This document shows positions 15,449-23,069 of a stretch of DNA of 36,081 nucleotides, in pieces. Both the position numbers and the translations under genes were made by a program. The stretch is taken from the NCBI GenBank assembly GCA_965366365.1, contig CBDUEV010000027.1, positions 1 through 36,081 of the forward strand, read 5' to 3'. The notes beneath the pieces are model-generated. The model had not been told where the DNA came from, did no database searches, and was given only the letters and a program-made list of their open reading frames with translations. This DNA comes from CBDUEV01 sp965366365. GTDB taxonomy: Bacteria; Actinomycetota; Acidimicrobiia; Spongiisociales; JAENVV01. The first letter of the stretch is position 1, and each line of letters begins with the position of its first letter.

Positions 15449-16458
15449 CCAAGAAACACGTGGCGGTGGTCGGAGCGACCGGCGCAGTCGGGCGGACGAT
15501 GATGTCGATCCTCGACGAGCGCGACTTCCCGGTCGAGAGCCTCCGGGTGATGGCGTCGCAACGCTCCGCCGGATCGATCATCCCGACGCGGTGGGGTGAC
15601 CTGGAGGTGGAGGACCTGGAATCCGCCGACCCGTCGGGTGTCGAGATCGCCCTCTTCTCGGCGGGCGGGAGTCGGTCGAAGGAGTTCGCTCCCAGATTCG
15701 CAGCGGCCGGGGCGACCGTGGTCGACAACTCCTCGGCGTTCCGGATGGATGACACCGTCCCGCTCGTGGTGGCCGGGGTCAACGATCATGCGGCCGCCGC
15801 CCACCGCGGCATCATCGCCAACCCCAACTGCACGACGATGGCCCTCATGATGGGCATCGGCCCCCTCCACAACGCGGCCGGTCTTCGGGCGATGAGCGCC
15901 TGTTCGTACCAGAGCGTTTCAGGTTCGGGAATGGCCGGAATGGATGAACTCGTCCGCCAGAACGAGTTGCTCGGCCAGGATCGGAAAGCTCTTGCCGAAG
16001 GTGGCTGGACCGATCCGGGGGGAACCCTGTATGCCCGTCCGATCGGTTACAACGTCCTTCCTTGGGCGGGGTCCGAGAGCGGGCAGGGCTACACCGACGA
16101 GGAGTGGAAGCTGGTCAACGAGAGCCGCAAGATCCTCGAGGCTCCCGACATCGAGGTGGAACCGCTCTGTGTGAGGGTGCCGGTCATGGTCGGCCATGGC
16201 ATCGCCGCCACGGCCTTTTTCGACCGGCCCATCGAGGTCGCCGAGGCGATCGCCCTCATCGATGCGGCCCCCGGAGCCCAGGTCTGGGTCGACCGGGTTC
16301 CCACCCCGCTCGATTCGGCAGGCATCGATGACGTGCTGGTCGGCCGGATTCGACAGACCCTGGGCCGACCCGGCGGAATCTCGCTCTGGACGGTGGGAGA
16401 CAACCTCCGAAAAGGCGCCGCCCTCAACGCCGTTCAAATCGCCGAGCTTCTGCTCTAG
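15445..16458 (+). CDS. asd: Aspartate-semialdehyde dehydrogenase
   Basis: 337 residues. The enzyme reduces aspartyl phosphate to the semialdehyde with NADPH. The Rossmann motif is VVGATGAVGRTMM (residues 8-20). The catalytic cysteine is Cys129 in NPNCTTMAL, and Arg244 and His251 in RVPVMVGHG are the substrate-binding and acid/base residues. The GMAGMDEL segment is also family-typical. The frame stays open upstream, but the ATG at 15445, inside the lysC stop, gives the correct N-terminus. It is the second gene of the lysC operon, with a MazG-like gene 31 bases downstream. Confidence 0.97.
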   Translation: MTKKHVAVVGATGAVGRTMMSILDERDFPVESLRVMASQRSAGSIIPTRWGDLEVEDLESADPSGVEIALFSAGGSRSKEFAPRFAAAGATVVDNSSAFRMDDTVPLVVAGVNDHAAAAHRGIIANPNCTTMALMMGIGPLHNAAGLRAMSACSYQSVSGSGMAGMDELVRQNELLGQDRKALAEGGWTDPGGTLYARPIGYNVLPWAGSESGQGYTDEEWKLVNESRKILEAPDIEVEPLCVRVPVMVGHGIAATAFFDRPIEVAEAIALIDAAPGAQVWVDRVPTPLDSAGIDDVLVGRIRQTLGRPGGISLWTVGDNLRKGAALNAVQIAELLL

Positions 16459-16489
16459 TGGTCGGCCGGGTACCGACCGATCGCTGAGG

Positions 16490-16768
16490 ATGGATTTCCG
16501 CGAACTGCAGTCGCTCATCGAGGCCACCTACGGGGACCGTGATCGTGAGCGGGGCATTGCGGCGTCGGTGGCCTGGCTGACCGAGGAGATGGGTGAGCTG
16601 GCCCAGTCCATTCGCAAAGGCGATCACGCCGATCGGCTCCACGAGTTCGCCGACGTCCTTGCCTGGGTGGCCTCCCTCGCCAACCAGGTCGATGTCGACC
16701 TGGAGGAAGCGCTGACTCGGTATGCGGACGGGTGTCCGGCGTGTCACGCCGTCCCTTGCTGCTGCTGA
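16490..16768 (+). CDS. MazG-like nucleotide pyrophosphohydrolase
   Basis: 92 residues. The protein follows the single-domain MazG fold, whose members hydrolyse (d)NTPs to monophosphates. The metal-binding signature is EEMGE (Glu32, Glu33, Glu36) followed by EFADV (Glu52, Asp55) in two helices. The C-terminus carries a Cys-rich tail, GCPACHAVPCCC, with five cysteines; short MazG-like proteins in archaea and actinobacteria often end in a CPxCxxxPCxC-type motif that may bind zinc. The frame continues upstream into asd, but the ATG at 16490 gives the expected length. It ends one base before the convergent lipoprotein gene. Confidence 0.85.
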   Translation: MDFRELQSLIEATYGDRDRERGIAASVAWLTEEMGELAQSIRKGDHADRLHEFADVLAWVASLANQVDVDLEEALTRYADGCPACHAVPCCC

Positions 16769-16769
16769 G

Positions 16770-17507
16770 TCAGCAGTCGGCGCCTCTGATCAGGTCGAGC
16801 TCGGGAGCTCCGAGGGGGTTCTCCATCCCGGCAAAGTCGAAAGAGCCCGAATCTGAAGCCAGGGCCATCGCCGTGTGACCTCCGACCCGATAGATCGTTC
16901 GCCGCCACTCGGCGCGGGACGACGTTACGACATCGCCCTCGATCACCGCCACCTCGAGGCTTCCGTCGTCGTCGAAGTCGCTGCAACCGTGGGTCAGGAA
17001 CCGCTGCGGAGGTAGACCGATCCACAGGCTCAGGGGCACCCCGTCTGGAGTGACGACGAAGTCGAGTTCGCCCTCTACCAGCGCCACCACGTCGGTGCCG
17101 GCTCCCCAGGCAGCCGTCCCCCCGACCAGGATTTCAGCGATGTCGTCGCCGTTGAGGTCAGCTACCTCCAGAATCTCGCCGCCGCCGGCTCCACCGAGCG
17201 TGTACTCCTCTGAACCCGAGCACACCACGATCCTCGAGGCGGAGACATCGAATGAGATCAGATCATCGAGGCCGTCCCCGTCGACGTCTCCGACGACCGA
17301 GGTTTCGCCCTTACAGCGACCGGGCGTCGGTGTCGACACCACGGTGTCCATGTCGGCGGTCGGGGTGGTGGTCGAGGAGATCGAGTTGTGATCGTTCCGA
17401 GACATCGGTTCGACGGCGCACGCGCTGATCACCAGGAGGGTCGTGGCCGCAACCGCCCACGACCGCTGGTTCGCAAGCGCAAGATGTCGGAACCTTCCGG
17501 TCGGCAC
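16770..17507 (-). CDS. FG-GAP/VCBS-repeat lipoprotein
   Basis: About 245 residues if it starts with the GTG at 17507; an upstream ATG at 17585 would add 26 basic residues. A signal peptide ends in the lipobox VISAC (Cys30), so the protein is probably lipid-anchored outside. A Ser/Thr linker follows. Then come three repeats with calcium-binding-like acidic loops: DVDGDGLDDLISFD, DLNGDDIAEILVGG and DFDDDGSLEVAVIEG, as in FG-GAP or VCBS beta-propeller repeats. With three repeats it is too short for a full seven-blade propeller. Function is unknown; binding of surface ligands is a guess. It ends one base after the convergent MazG-like gene. Confidence 0.7.
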   Translation of the reverse strand: MPTGRFRHLALANQRSWAVAATTLLVISACAVEPMSRNDHNSISSTTTPTADMDTVVSTPTPGRCKGETSVVGDVDGDGLDDLISFDVSASRIVVCSGSEEYTLGGAGGGEILEVADLNGDDIAEILVGGTAAWGAGTDVVALVEGELDFVVTPDGVPLSLWIGLPPQRFLTHGCSDFDDDGSLEVAVIEGDVVTSSRAEWRRTIYRVGGHTAMALASDSGSFDFAGMENPLGAPELDLIRGADC

Positions 17508-17595
17508 AGTCCTTGGACGTCGGCCGCACCGGCCAGGTTTCCTGGCTGTCGGGGTAGCGGCGGACTCAGCTTGGTCGGAGCCCACGAATCGAAGA

Positions 17596-17616
17596 AGCCG
17601 CCCCCATGGGGCGGCT
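17596..17616 (-). terminator. Terminator downstream of tRNA-Pro
   Basis: A perfect 9-bp stem (AGCCGCCCC with GGGGCGGCT) around a 3-base loop. On the minus strand it lies 12 bases after the tRNA and is followed by TCTTC, a weak T-rich tract. It could end tRNA-Pro transcription before the lipoprotein gene. Confidence 0.7.
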
Positions 17617-17628
17617 CCTCGCTCCGAG

Positions 17629-17702
17629 TCGGGACGGCCGGATTTGAACCGGCGACCTCATCGTCCCGAACGATGCGCGCTACCAAGCTGCGCCACGTCC
17701 CG
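17629..17702 (-). tRNA. tRNA-Pro, anticodon CGG
   Basis: The minus strand folds into a full cloverleaf of 74 bases without encoded CCA. The acceptor stem pairs CGGGACG with CGTCCCG, followed by discriminator A. The D arm reads GCGCAGCTTGGTAGCGC, the anticodon stem-loop ATCGTTCGGGACGAT gives anticodon CGG, and the T arm is GCCGGTTCAAATCCGGC. CGG reads the CCG proline codon, which this GC-rich genome uses often. It has its own -10 box and terminator, so it is a single-gene unit. Confidence 0.96.
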
Positions 17703-17715
17703 GAGTGTGGACACG

Positions 17716-17721
17716 ATATTA
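17716..17721 (-). promoter_or_regulatory. Promoter of tRNA-Pro
   Basis: TAATAT on the minus strand lies 13 bases before the tRNA 5' end, a normal spacing for a -10 box. A possible -35, TTGCGG, lies 15 bases further upstream (17737-17742), slightly close. Confidence 0.55.
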
Positions 17722-17780
17722 CCCGGGTGCGGCGGTCCGCAATCCGGTGCCGGTCGCCGTGTCGTGGCGGATCCGAACCG

Positions 17781-19040
17781 TCATCCGTCGGGGACCAGCT
17801 CGACTCGCAGCCGCGCGATCCGGTTGCGGTCCATCTGCACGACGGTGAGGCGCACGTTGGCGACTTTGACGGCTTCGCCTTCCACGGGAATGTCGCCGCG
17901 AAAGAAGAGGAAGAGGCCCGCTGCGGTGGTGTAGGGACCCTCGGGGAGCCCCTGCTTGATGACCTCGTTGAGTTCCTCAACCGACATCGATCCGTCGGCC
18001 TCCCACCGGTGTCGCCCGAGGGGAGCGGCTGCCGGAATGCCGGGGTCGTATTCGTCCTGGAGTTCGCCCACCAGCTCGGAGAGAATGTCCTTGACCGTGA
18101 CCATTCCCTCCACCCCACCGTGCTCGTCCAAGACGAGCGCGAACCCCACCCGCTGGCGGCGGATCTCGTCGAGCACCTGCAAGAGGGGGGTGCTTTCGGG
18201 GACATAGAGCGCCTCTCTGAGGAGACGCTGGACGCGATCGGGTGTGGCGTCACCCGGGATGCGAAAGAGATCCTTGACCGACAGCACACCGAGGGCTTCG
18301 TCGAGTTCGCCACCGGGCGGCACGACCGGGTACCGGGAGTGACCCGTTTCCGAAACGACTCCCCGGATGGCCACCATGGTGATCGGCGTCTCGAGGGAGC
18401 GAATGTCGACGCGGGGTGTCATGACCTCCCGGACCGGGCGATCGGCGACATGAAAGAGAGCATCGATGATCTCGCGCTCGACCTGATCGATCTCACCGGA
18501 CTGCTCTCCCATCAATGCCAGGGCCCGCACGTCGGCCTCGGTGACGGCTCGGCCGGTGTGACCGTCGCCACCCACCAAGAGGAGGATCCGGTTGCTGATG
18601 GCTCGAAAGACCTTGGAGATCGGTTCGAGTATCCGGATGATCCACCACAGCACGGGAGCGACCGTCAAGCCGTACTGCTCCGGGTGCCGGGCCGCCAGTG
18701 TCTTGGGGGTGATCTCTCCGGCAACGAGCACGATGGCCGTCACCAAGAAGGTCGCAATCACCGGCCCGGCGGGTTCCCCGATCAGGTCGACGGCCAGCAC
18801 GGTGGCGATGGCCGTCGCCAGGATGTTGACGAAGTTGTTGGCCACGAGCACGCTTCCGATGGTGTGCTCAGGGGTCTCGACCAGGGCCGCCAAACGCTCT
18901 CCGCGCCTCCCTGATTCGGCGATTTGGAGAATCCGCTCGCGCGGGATGGCCACCACCGCCGTTTCCGATCCGGACAAGAACCCGGACGCCAGGAAGCACA
19001 AAGCCAGGACGCCGAGAAGCCCGAGCTGGATGGGTGTCAT
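17781..19040 (-). CDS. CNNM/CorC-HlyC family membrane protein (possible Mg2+ transporter)
   Basis: 419 residues. The N-terminal half is a CNNM (DUF21) transmembrane domain with FLSGSETAVVAIPRERI, VANNFVNILATAIATVLA and the family-typical GEITPKTLAARHPE. Two CBS motifs follow (VREVMTPRVDIRSLE ... LGVLSVKDLF; then VGFALVLDEHGGVEGMVTVKDILSELVGE), and a C-terminal CorC_HlyC domain (RWEADGSMSVEELNEVI ... TTAAGLFLFFRGDIP) ends the protein. CNNM/CorC relatives export or sense Mg2+; the older 'hemolysin' name is misleading. It follows the receiver gene by 19 bases on the same strand, so the two may be co-transcribed. Confidence 0.92.
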   Translation of the reverse strand: MTPIQLGLLGVLALCFLASGFLSGSETAVVAIPRERILQIAESGRRGERLAALVETPEHTIGSVLVANNFVNILATAIATVLAVDLIGEPAGPVIATFLVTAIVLVAGEITPKTLAARHPEQYGLTVAPVLWWIIRILEPISKVFRAISNRILLLVGGDGHTGRAVTEADVRALALMGEQSGEIDQVEREIIDALFHVADRPVREVMTPRVDIRSLETPITMVAIRGVVSETGHSRYPVVPPGGELDEALGVLSVKDLFRIPGDATPDRVQRLLREALYVPESTPLLQVLDEIRRQRVGFALVLDEHGGVEGMVTVKDILSELVGELQDEYDPGIPAAAPLGRHRWEADGSMSVEELNEVIKQGLPEGPYTTAAGLFLFFRGDIPVEGEAVKVANVRLTVVQMDRNRIARLRVELVPDG

Positions 19041-19059
19041 CGTGCTCTGGCGCTGGCCG

Positions 19060-19434
19060 TCACGCTCCGACGGGCTCGCGTCCGCCCACCGCGGCGCGCA
19101 ACTCCTGCGCCGAGAAAGGCTTGAGCACCCAGGCGTCCGCCCCGGCGCGCTGGGCGAGGAACTGGTCGGCTGAGCGGTCGAGCAACACGACGATCGGCGA
19201 TGCCGGAATGGTGCCGGCGCCGATACCGTCCTTGATGGCGCGCACGATTGCCATGCCTCCCATGGATCCCACCTGCATATCGACGATGTAGGTCTGCGGG
19301 GATTGGGCGATTGCCTCTTCGACGACCAGGCGTGGGTCGCTCAGTGCCACGATCCGGCGCCGGGGTGTGTCGAGCGCACCCACGACATCGTTTTTGACCC
19401 ACTCGCTGTCCGCTATCAGAAGTACCTTGTTCAT
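19060..19434 (-). CDS. Stand-alone response-regulator receiver-like protein
   Basis: 124 residues from the ATG at 19434, with no output domain. The fold order matches a CheY-like receiver: LLIADSEW, then phosphoacceptor Asp52 in YIVDMQVGSMGG, and Lys105 in WVLKPFSAQEL. The N-terminal acidic pair is reduced to one Asp9, and the usual Thr/Ser after the fourth strand is Leu85 (IVVLLDR), so the switch may be altered. No histidine kinase is nearby. It probably acts through protein contacts, but the partner is unknown. The frame is open further upstream, but that extension is Arg-rich and a -10-like box lies within it. Confidence 0.75.
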   Translation of the reverse strand: MNKVLLIADSEWVKNDVVGALDTPRRRIVALSDPRLVVEEAIAQSPQTYIVDMQVGSMGGMAIVRAIKDGIGAGTIPASPIVVLLDRSADQFLAQRAGADAWVLKPFSAQELRAAVGGREPVGA

Positions 19435-19441
19435 GGGAGAC

Positions 19442-19447
19442 ACTGTA
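19442..19447 (-). promoter_or_regulatory. -10-like box before the receiver gene
   Basis: TACAGT on the minus strand lies 7 bases before the ATG at 19434, again compatible with a leaderless mRNA. It supports this downstream start. Confidence 0.45.
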
Positions 19448-19530
19448 CTCGTGGTGGCCGTCGCCCTGAAGCCGACCCGCCGTCTGTGCCGGGTGTTCGG
19501 CGCGGCGACGGGAGGGCCTCGAGAAGTTCC

Positions 19531-19536
19531 TAACAT
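19531..19536 (+). promoter_or_regulatory. -10-like box before the NfeD-type gene
   Basis: TAACAT lies 8 bases before the ATG at 19545. Like other starts in the window it suggests a leaderless transcript. Confidence 0.45.
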
Positions 19537-19544
19537 GGCGCCTC

Positions 19545-20816
19545 ATGCGCACTCTGGCAGGCCTCTTCCTCGTGATCATCCTCGGCGCGTCGCTCGGTTC
19601 GGCGACGGCGCAGGCGGTCGGCCTGCAAGGCTCGGCGGCACCCATCGACGTGGTGGACGTCGAGGGACCGCTCGATCGATTCCTGGTGGACTTCGTGATC
19701 GACGCGATCGCCGACGCGGCAGATGGCGGGAGCCAGGCCGTCATCTTGAAGATCGACTCTTCCGCCGCCCTCGTGGACCTCGACGAGTTGTTCGCCGAAG
19801 TCGAGAACGCACCGCTGCCCGTCGTTGCGTGGGTGGGTGACGCTCCGGCAGTGGCCTTCGGAGGTGCCCTCGAACTGGCTGCCCGCGCTCACCTCACGAT
19901 TGCCGCCCCGTCCGTGGAGCTGGGATACGGAACCCCCGTCGTGCTGGGCGTCGAAAGCCCCGCCGGGGTGGACATCGCCGAACCGATCGAGGTGGTCGAG
20001 CCGATTCCCGGACTGGTGGATGACCTGCAAGCCGCGCTGGGCCCCCTCATCGTCTCCTTGGACGGCGTGGCGGTGGAGGCCGGCGGCACCTCGCACGTTC
20101 TCACCACGGCGGAGGAGACCATCGACGACGACGGCGAGGTCCGGCTCCGGGTCGTCCCGGAGGTTCGATTCCAGGAACCGGGGCTCTTCGCCCGCTTCAT
20201 GAGGCTCCCTCTGCTCCCCGAAGCCACCTTCTTCTTTCTCGTCGCCGGGCTCACCCTGGCGGCGTTCGAGTTCTACGCGATCGGGCCAGGCGTGGCAGCC
20301 GGCACGGCCGCGGTTCCGCTGCTCTTGGCCGGCTACGGGTTGGTGGTTCTCCCTCTCGGTTGGGGCCTACTGGTGACGCTGGCGGCGCTGTGGCTCCTCA
20401 CCGCCGACTTCCAGCGAGGGGGATTCGGGGTGTTGAGCTATCTGGCCACCGCTTTGTTGATTGTCGGGGGTCTCTTCATCACCGATTCGCGGCCCCAACT
20501 GCCGCCGAGTTGGTGGGCGGTCACGCTCAGCGCACTCGGCGTAGCCCTCTTCTACATGTTTGCGATGCCGACGGTGGCTCGATCACGGTTCACGACGCCG
20601 ACGATCGGTCGCGAATACCTGGTCGGAAAGCGGGGTCTGGCCACCAGCGACGTGGCACCGGATGGAGGCGTCGAGGTCGAGGTCGATGGTGCGAGGTGGC
20701 ATGCGGTAGCCCACCGCGAGGCTGGGATTCATGCCGGAGACGAAGTGGTGGTCGAGGGAATCAGAGGACTCTTCCTCGACGTGGCGCCGCCCAACGAGGA
20801 TCCCAAATCCGAGTGA
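19545..20816 (+). CDS. Long-form NfeD family membrane protein with degenerate ClpP-like domain
   Basis: 423 residues. A signal peptide (about 1-25) leads to a ClpP-class serine-protease-like domain (about 34-190) with VVDVEGPLDRFLVDFVIDAI and AVILKIDSSAALVDLDEL. Four or more membrane helices follow (about 226-350), then an NfeD OB-fold at the C-terminus (LVGKRGLATSDVAPDGGVEVEVDGARWHAVA split over about 363-395). In active relatives a serine sits in a GARAASAG-like loop; here the loop reads VGDAPAVAFGGALELA, with no serine, so protease activity is probably lost. Long NfeD proteins often pair with flotillin/stomatin genes; none is in view. A role in membrane protein quality control is inferred. 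Confidence 0.85.
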   Translation: MRTLAGLFLVIILGASLGSATAQAVGLQGSAAPIDVVDVEGPLDRFLVDFVIDAIADAADGGSQAVILKIDSSAALVDLDELFAEVENAPLPVVAWVGDAPAVAFGGALELAARAHLTIAAPSVELGYGTPVVLGVESPAGVDIAEPIEVVEPIPGLVDDLQAALGPLIVSLDGVAVEAGGTSHVLTTAEETIDDDGEVRLRVVPEVRFQEPGLFARFMRLPLLPEATFFFLVAGLTLAAFEFYAIGPGVAAGTAAVPLLLAGYGLVVLPLGWGLLVTLAALWLLTADFQRGGFGVLSYLATALLIVGGLFITDSRPQLPPSWWAVTLSALGVALFYMFAMPTVARSRFTTPTIGREYLVGKRGLATSDVAPDGGVEVEVDGARWHAVAHREAGIHAGDEVVVEGIRGLFLDVAPPNEDPKSE

Positions 20817-20870
20817 ATTGCTGTCAGAACGAGGAAAGCGCGAAACTTTCGCCAACACCTCCCAATATTT

Positions 20871-20898
20871 TCCTGGTATTGACTGACTAGTCCTGGTA
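20871..20898 (+). promoter_or_regulatory. whiB upstream region: TCCTGGTA direct repeats around a TTGACT box
   Basis: TCCTGGTA occurs at 20871-20878 and again at 20891-20898, exactly 20 bases apart or about two helical turns. Between them lies TTGACT (20879-20884), a good -35 candidate. A matching -10 is not obvious. The repeats could be binding sites for a regulator on one face of the helix. Confidence 0.4.
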
Positions 20899-20940
20899 GG
20901 TTCGTCGAGCACATTTGTAGGCGGTAGAGGAGGAATACCG

Positions 20941-21183
20941 GTGGCTGCGAAGGACTGGCAAGTGATAGGCCTGTGTAGGGGAAACCATTCCCACCTCTTC
21001 TTTCCACCAAGTACCTTCGAACGCAAGGATGAACGGGAGCGGCGAGAAATCCGCGCCAAGGCCATCTGTCAGGTTTGTCCGGTTAAGGCAGATTGCATCG
21101 AGTTCGCAATGAGGATTCGAGAGCCCTACGGAATCTGGGGTGGCACCACTGAATCGGATCGCCGGGCGCTTGTGGCGTCCTGA
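20941..21183 (+). CDS. WhiB-family iron-sulfur transcriptional regulator
   Basis: 80 residues from a GTG start, preceded by a strong GAGGAGG ribosome site at 20928-20934. The four cysteines that bind the [4Fe-4S] cluster are present: Cys12, Cys43, Cys46 and Cys52 in CQVCPVKADC. The Gly-rich turn GIWGGTTE (64-71) contacts the sigma factor region 4 in known WhiB proteins. The short basic C-terminus (SDRRALVAS) is the DNA-binding part. The family is essentially limited to actinobacteria and their phages, so it anchors the taxonomy. It stands alone with a clear terminator and an AT-rich, repeat-bearing upstream region. Confidence 0.95.
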   Translation: MAAKDWQVIGLCRGNHSHLFFPPSTFERKDERERREIRAKAICQVCPVKADCIEFAMRIREPYGIWGGTTESDRRALVAS

Positions 21184-21205
21184 ATCCATCCACACCTTTG
21201 GTGAG

Positions 21206-21229
21206 GAAGACGCCCTCCGGGGCGTCTTC
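21206..21229 (+). terminator. Terminator of whiB
   Basis: GAAGACGCCC and GGGCGTCTTC form a perfect 10-bp stem with a 4-base loop, 23 bases after the whiB stop, followed by TTGATGG. It also lies between the convergent ends of whiB and selB and may act on both. Confidence 0.75.
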
Positions 21230-21275
21230 TTGATGGAGGGATCGCTCGTCCCCAGGGGGTGGCGGCGCGCCACCT

Positions 21276-23069
21276 TCACCGCCGGAGCGATCGAGTGTCG
21301 CCGGAGCGGCGGGTGACGCCGCTCCCATCGAGGTACTCGAGGAGAGGTACGGCGTACTTGCGGCTCAGCCCGAGGGTGTCCCGGAATTCGGCGACTGTGA
21401 ACTCGTCGGGGAGATCTCCGACGCTCGCCACGATGTTCTCGAGTTGCTCGGGTAGGTAGGCGAAGTCCTCAGAGATCCGAATCAACCGCCCTTCCCTGAG
21501 GAGCACGTGGAGGAGTTCTGGTTCCAGAGCCAGCTCCTTGATGCGGGGGACCGAGGCGCCGGATGCCACGAGTCTCTCGCGGATGTCTGACCAGGCCGCC
21601 TCGTGGGCTTCGCTGAGTCCGGCATGGAAAGACGGCGCTGCAATCGTGGCGCCATTGTCGTTCAGTTCGGCGGTGCCGGACACCAGTGCGGACAGAACCG
21701 AGAGGTCGACGCCGAGTTGCGAGGCGAGGCTGGCCTTGGGGTACCCCTCCCGCAACGGGTTGGAGTCGTGAAAGGCCTGCACGAGCTCGACGGCCTGCGA
21801 GGTGAGGTCGGAGACCAGATCGGCGGCGATGACGAGTTCAGGGGTGGTGATGCCGGCGTCGGGGCGTCCGCCCGTCCACACCAGGAGAGCGTCCGGATCG
21901 GCGATGCCTTTCACGTCGAGGAGAAGGGTGGCCGCCGCATCTGGTTCGAGCGAAACGACGGGCGCCAGGCGGGCGGCGACCGACAGGGCGTGCGTGCGGC
22001 GGGGAGAGGCATCTGGATCGAGAATCCGCCCCCCGGCCACCACCGCCCGGCGGCCCACCTCGCGAATGATGAATCGGTCACCGACCCGAACCGGAATCGG
22101 CACCTCCGGCCTGAGCAGCGCCAGGCCCACTCCGTGGAGTCCTTCCGAGTCGAGAGGTCTGAGGCCAACCGGCCAGGCGCCCGCCCCCAGGTGGAGGTGA
22201 TAGGCGCCGCGCGCGGTGAGAGGGCCATCGACGTAGCGAGCGGTGGTGAGCTGCGCCAGCCATGAATCGGTGGCGAGGAGGGATCCGGGTTCACCGAGGA
22301 GGCTTCCCCGACCGATGGCCGTTCGGTCGACGCCACCGAGATTCACGGCACATCGACTGCCGGGAGGTACCCGCTCGTGCTCCGATTCGTGTCGATGAAG
22401 CGTCCGTATCCGGCCGGTCATCCCGCCGGGCCAGATCTCGACCTCGTCGCCAACGGCCAGGCTCCCTCCCATGAGTGAACCCGTCACCACCGTCCCGGCC
22501 CCTGAGACCGAGAACGAACGATCGACCCACAACCGGGGCCGTTGCCCGAAGCGGCCCGCTTCAACGGCGGCGACCATATCGTCGAGCGCGCCCCGGAGGA
22601 CATCGAGCCCGGCTCCGGTCTTGGCCGATACCGGGATGACCGGCGCTTCGCTCAATCCGGTGCCTGCCAGATGGTCCCCGACCTCCAGGGTCGCCAGTTC
22701 GAGGAGATCGTCGTCGACCAGGTCGGTCTTGGTCAGAACCACGACGGCGTGGTGGGTGTCGAGCAGGTTCAAGACGGCCAGGTGCTCTTCCGACTGCGGC
22801 ATCCAGCCTTCGTCGGCTGCCACGATGAACAGGGCACCGTCGATGGTCTCGATCCCGGCCAGCATGTTCTTGATGAACCGCTCATGCCCCGGAACGTCCA
22901 CGAACGAGAGTTCGGCGCCGCTGTCCACCGTCATCCAGGCAAAACCGAGATCGATCGTGAGGCCCCGCTCCTTCTCCTCCTTCCACCGATCGGGATCGCG
23001 GCCTGTCAGAGCCGCGACGAGAGTCGACTTACCGTGATCGACGTGTCCGGCTGTGCCGATTATCGCCAC
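21276..23069 (-). CDS. selB: Selenocysteine-specific elongation factor SelB
   Basis: 597 residues. SelB carries selenocysteyl-tRNA to UGA codons that have a SECIS hairpin. GTPase motifs are intact: GTAGHVDHGKST (5-16), DVPGHE (58-63) and TKTD (113-116). EF-Tu-like beta domains follow (VDRSFSVSGAGTVVTGSL), then the SelB-specific C-terminal winged-helix repeats that bind SECIS RNA; the last of these reads EFTVAEFRDTLGLSRKYAVPLLEYLDG. Full length points to a functional protein. The start overlaps the selA end by 10 bases, so selA-selB form an operon. Neither selC (tRNA-Sec) nor selD is in the window. Confidence 0.96.
   Translation of the reverse strand: MAIIGTAGHVDHGKSTLVAALTGRDPDRWKEEKERGLTIDLGFAWMTVDSGAELSFVDVPGHERFIKNMLAGIETIDGALFIVAADEGWMPQSEEHLAVLNLLDTHHAVVVLTKTDLVDDDLLELATLEVGDHLAGTGLSEAPVIPVSAKTGAGLDVLRGALDDMVAAVEAGRFGQRPRLWVDRSFSVSGAGTVVTGSLMGGSLAVGDEVEIWPGGMTGRIRTLHRHESEHERVPPGSRCAVNLGGVDRTAIGRGSLLGEPGSLLATDSWLAQLTTARYVDGPLTARGAYHLHLGAGAWPVGLRPLDSEGLHGVGLALLRPEVPIPVRVGDRFIIREVGRRAVVAGGRILDPDASPRRTHALSVAARLAPVVSLEPDAAATLLLDVKGIADPDALLVWTGGRPDAGITTPELVIAADLVSDLTSQAVELVQAFHDSNPLREGYPKASLASQLGVDLSVLSALVSGTAELNDNGATIAAPSFHAGLSEAHEAAWSDIRERLVASGASVPRIKELALEPELLHVLLREGRLIRISEDFAYLPEQLENIVASVGDLPDEFTVAEFRDTLGLSRKYAVPLLEYLDGSGVTRRSGDTRSLRR

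Noticed and set aside
16490..16790. Possible selenocysteine readthrough at the TGA after CCC at the end of the MazG-like gene
   Set aside because: Tempting because selA/selB are present, but family members usually end at this Cys motif, no SECIS-like hairpin is evident after the TGA, and the convergent lipoprotein gene begins there.
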